DNA of 56,838 bases from positions 1-56,838 of the forward strand of contig JAMCWA010000061.1 of assembly GCA_023475165.1 (NCBI GenBank), read 5' to 3'. Shown piece after piece: positions 54,291 to 56,838 of the stretch. The notes beneath the pieces are model-generated. The model made no database searches and was not told where the DNA came from. It worked only from the letters and a program-made list of their open reading frames with translations. The stretch's first letter is position 1. Each line of letters opens with the position of its first letter. The position numbers were made by a program, and so were the translations under genes. The DNA comes from Bacillota bacterium (GTDB lineage Bacteria > Bacillota > Sulfobacillia > JAMCWA01).

Positions 54291-56838
54291 ACTGGCCGCC
54301 TTCTTTCCCCGCATAACCTCCATCATTTTTGGCTGCACTTGCGGTAAAACCTTGGGCAGCATGGAAGGCATCAACCGGGCCATGACCTCCGGCATGATCT
54401 TGGGGAGAATCTCCTCCATGGCCGCCGGCATGTTGGGGATCTTCTCCTTCATATATTGGTTGATGACCGGGAGCATCTTTGGTAGCATTTGGTCCATCAT
54501 CTTCGGCATCATCATGGGCATGACCGATTCCATCATCCCGAACATGACGTCCTGTACCCCGCCTGGTAGTTTCTTGACCACTCCCATGGCCCCTTTCATG
54601 GAGTCTGGCATCATCTCCATCATTTGGGGCAAAAGGTTTTCCATCATTTCCACCATGCCAGGCACCGACATTTCATAGATGGCCGCTTTGAAGACATCCC
54701 AAATCTGATGAACGTGGTCCGTCGGATCCTCGGTGACGTAACCCAAGGCCTCCGCCACCAGAGAGGCAAAATCCCGCACCGGCAGGTTTGAACCGGCACT
54801 CCGGGCGCTAACCCGCAACTGAAACTCGCAGCACGGACAGGTGGTAACCAGTTGATCCGCCCCCACCGCCTCGGCCTCGGCGATCCGCTTACCCCCAATC
54901 CGGTCAGAAGCCACGGGGTCACCAATCCTGGTCAGGACACTGCCGCAGCAAAGGCCGTTCTCCCGGATGTGCTCCATTTCCACAAACTCGACCCCGGGGA
55001 TGGCCTGCAGGGCTTCGCGCGGGGCATCATAGATCCCACCGTGCCGGCCGATATGGCAAGGGTCATGGTAGGTTAGCTTCAGGTCGACGGGCTTTTTGAA
55101 GTGGAGCTTCCCATCGCGAATCAGTTCCGCCGCCACCTCGGTGATGTGCCTGATGTGGACGTCCCATTCCAGGCCCAGTTTCTTGGCCCAGACCGGATAG
55201 AAATGTTCCAGGGCCACCCAACAGCCCGGGCACGAGACCACCATGGTCTTGATGCCGCGTTTGTTGATCTCGGCCACGTTGTGCCGGACGGCTTCCTCCC
55301 AGACGTCCCATTTCCCGGAAACCAGCATCGGTACCCCGCAGCAGGCCTCATCCTTCCCTAGGTAGGTGAAGGGAATCCCGCCTTCCTTCAGGATGTGTAC
55401 CGCATTTTGAGCAATATCCTTTTCCACGAAGGAAGCGGTACAACCGGCCCAATAGCCAGTCTCACCTTTTTGCAGATAGGTAACGTCGTTGGGGACCCAG
55501 GCGTCCCGGTTCTCCCGATGTTCCGCCCAGATATTGAGGTCGGAATGAAAGGAGGCCCCCATCATCTCGAAGGCCGGGAAGGTGGGAAAACCGCGTTTCT
55601 GGATCAGCTCACCCCGCATTTCATCCCAAAGCCCCTGAATGGGGATATTGACCTGGCAGACCTCATCGCAGCGTTTGCAGGTGGTGCAAAGGAGGAAGGT
55701 TTCCACCACTTCCTGATTGAAGTCGACGTTGCCCTTAAGGTATTCCCGCAGAAAATACCACTTACCCCGGGGAGAAGCGCTCTCCCAGCCGCGCCCGCCA
55801 TAAAGTGTGCAGACATCTCGACAATATCCACATTGGGTGCAGGCGAAGGCCTCAAAACCTAAGATCTCCGGGAATTTCCGCGCCAGCTTCGGCCGTCGAC
55901 TGGCCAGATTCTCCGCCAGTCTTACCAGGGGCTGCCCTACCCGGGCCGCTTTCATCATGGGAGCCAGGGGATTGGGTTCCCGAGCGATGATCTTCTCGGG
56001 ATTAAAGAGCCAGTTGGGGTCCACCTTCTCTTTATAGGCCCTGATCTCCTCCAGGCGTTGCTTTCCATAAACCCTCTCGGCGGAATCAACAAAGTAATAA
56101 CCCACCGAATAGGGACGTCCGCCGAATCTTTGCGCGATGTCCAGAATCAGAAGGGATTTGGTGTAATCTAGATTAAAGGCCAGGGTCCGTTCGTCAGACA
56201 AAAGAAAACCCAGGAGGGTAACCTCCCGGCGACCGATGACCGTGCCCTCAATGGCGATACCCTTGACCTCTCTAGCCACCTCGCTCACCGTCTGGGCAAA
56301 GGAGCCTGCCGGGATGATGGCCTCGGCCGGAACCAAGGAGGGACCCAGACGCTTCAGACGCATGGGGTCAAAGCGGTGCTCCCATTCATGACGAGCCAAT
56401 TCCGGACCCATGACCTCACCGCCGCACTCCCTGATCGTCCTCTCCAAGGCCGGTCTCACCCGCCCCTCCCGGGAGCGGGGATACACCATCAGGAGCAATG
56501 ATTTTCCAGCGGGAACCTCCTGGTCGCCACTACCCAGTCTTTCCTCAGCTTGTCTCGTTTTTTCAACGAACTCCTTGGTGGAGACACTGACGTGCCAGAC
56601 GGGAAGGTCACTCTGCCCCAGAACCTCCATCGTGCGGGTAACATCCTCCAAGCTTCCAAATGCTCCCAGGGTCAGAACGTCCTCCTCAGCCCGCCGGATA
56701 GCTAGAGTAACCCGGGTGATGAAGCCCGTTATCCCTTCCAGACCGTTGACGAAACGCAGTTCATCCCCACTCACCGTCCTGATTTCACCCGACGGCGTTA
56801 CCATCTCCACCGAAACGACATTTTGGCCGATGGAGCCA
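54288..56838 (-). CDS. FAD-linked oxidase/Fe-S/CCG fusion oxidoreductase with methionine-rich tail (partial)
   Basis: The frame is open to the window edge, so the N-terminus (FAD-binding PCMH domain) is outside; 850 residues are visible. Numbered from the GTG at 56810, residues 1-280 are the end of the PCMH domain and the FAD-oxidase C-terminal domain, ending VDPNWLFNPEKI. Residues ~330-395 hold two 4Fe-4S motifs (CTQCGYCRDVC; CTTCKRCDEVCQ). Residues ~450-690 have two CCG domains (EACCGVPM, SCPGCW; YHDPCHIGRHGG, GLCCGS, TCPCC). This layout fits lactate/glycolate-type oxidoreductases with GlcF-like modules. The last ~125 residues (54288-54665) are extremely Met- and Pro-rich, for example MPMMMPKMMDQMLPKMLP, and I do not recognise them. 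The substrate is unknown. Confidence 0.88.
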   Translation of the reverse strand, partial: GSIGQNVVSVEMVTPSGEIRTVSGDELRFVNGLEGITGFITRVTLAIRRAEEDVLTLGAFGSLEDVTRTMEVLGQSDLPVWHVSVSTKEFVEKTRQAEERLGSGDQEVPAGKSLLLMVYPRSREGRVRPALERTIRECGGEVMGPELARHEWEHRFDPMRLKRLGPSLVPAEAIIPAGSFAQTVSEVAREVKGIAIEGTVIGRREVTLLGFLLSDERTLAFNLDYTKSLLILDIAQRFGGRPYSVGYYFVDSAERVYGKQRLEEIRAYKEKVDPNWLFNPEKIIAREPNPLAPMMKAARVGQPLVRLAENLASRRPKLARKFPEILGFEAFACTQCGYCRDVCTLYGGRGWESASPRGKWYFLREYLKGNVDFNQEVVETFLLCTTCKRCDEVCQVNIPIQGLWDEMRGELIQKRGFPTFPAFEMMGASFHSDLNIWAEHRENRDAWVPNDVTYLQKGETGYWAGCTASFVEKDIAQNAVHILKEGGIPFTYLGKDEACCGVPMLVSGKWDVWEEAVRHNVAEINKRGIKTMVVSCPGCWVALEHFYPVWAKKLGLEWDVHIRHITEVAAELIRDGKLHFKKPVDLKLTYHDPCHIGRHGGIYDAPREALQAIPGVEFVEMEHIRENGLCCGSVLTRIGDPVASDRIGGKRIAEAEAVGADQLVTTCPCCEFQLRVSARSAGSNLPVRDFASLVAEALGYVTEDPTDHVHQIWDVFKAAIYEMSVPGMVEMMENLLPQMMEMMPDSMKGAMGVVKKLPGGVQDVMFGMMESVMPMMMPKMMDQMLPKMLPVINQYMKEKIPNMPAAMEEILPKIMPEVMARLMPSMLPKVLPQVQPKMMEVMRGKKAAS

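Overview
The window looks like a moderately GC-rich chromosome segment from an anaerobic Bacillota (Clostridia/Moorellia-like) bacterium that uses the Wood-Ljungdahl pathway. The evidence is a complete acs (CODH/acetyl-CoA synthase) gene set with CooC and AcsV, a MetF-MetV-HdrABC-MvhD set like that of Moorella, Rex, a c-di-AMP riboswitch and sigma-A type promoters. Menaquinone genes and a fumarase/malic enzyme/succinyl-CoA synthetase block suggest it may also respire or run part of the TCA cycle. Genus and lifestyle are inference. A 19-base exact match to an Illumina adapter inside dnaK points to a short-read assembly.

Layout, mostly minus strand. 1-3.9 kb: hspR-dnaK-grpE-dnaJ heat-shock operon, with dnaJ cut by the window edge. 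4.2-6.2 kb: small charged protein, DUF1634 membrane protein and TauE/SafE exporter. 6.3-10.5 kb: homoserine dehydrogenase, then copper chaperone and copper P-type ATPase. 10.6-15.6 kb: c-di-AMP riboswitch with a glycoside hydrolase 18 lipoprotein (+), an unknown protein, an MFS transporter and an MBL-fold hydrolase (+). 15.6-23.7 kb: rex, menG, an ABC transporter (permease, ATPase, binding protein), UbiA prenyltransferase, UbiD decarboxylase and an amidase. 23.9-30.4 kb: sucD, sucC, malic enzyme, split class I fumarase and an FMN-dependent 2-hydroxyacid dehydrogenase. 30.5-34 kb: YdcZ-like membrane protein, fucose-isomerase-like protein and a dicarboxylate/amino-acid symporter. 34.1-53.6 kb: a methyl-branch and acetyl-CoA synthase supercluster, read as acsA-acsB-acsC-acsV-cooC-acsD-acsE-hdrC-hdrB-hdrA-mvhD-metV-metF. 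54.3 kb to the end: a FAD/Fe-S oxidoreductase with a methionine-rich tail, cut by the right edge.

The cluster supports a working model. CODH/ACS and the corrinoid protein make acetyl-CoA from CO and a methyl group, AcsE transfers the methyl group from methyl-THF, and MetFV makes methyl-THF using electrons routed through the Hdr/Mvh proteins. HdrA here is a 1483-residue fusion carrying a glutamate-synthase-small-subunit-like NAD(P)H module and a second HdrA-like half.

The most unusual non-coding feature is a family of modular, nested, palindromic intergenic repeats, about 15 copies or remnants. One end of the repeat normally coincides with the stop codon of the adjacent minus-strand gene: eleven coding sequences end exactly in TAGGAGA. 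A smaller palindrome inside the repeats shows base-paired substitutions between copies, which suggests selection on structure or descent from a structured mobile element. No tRNA, rRNA, CRISPR array, transposase or integrase gene was seen.
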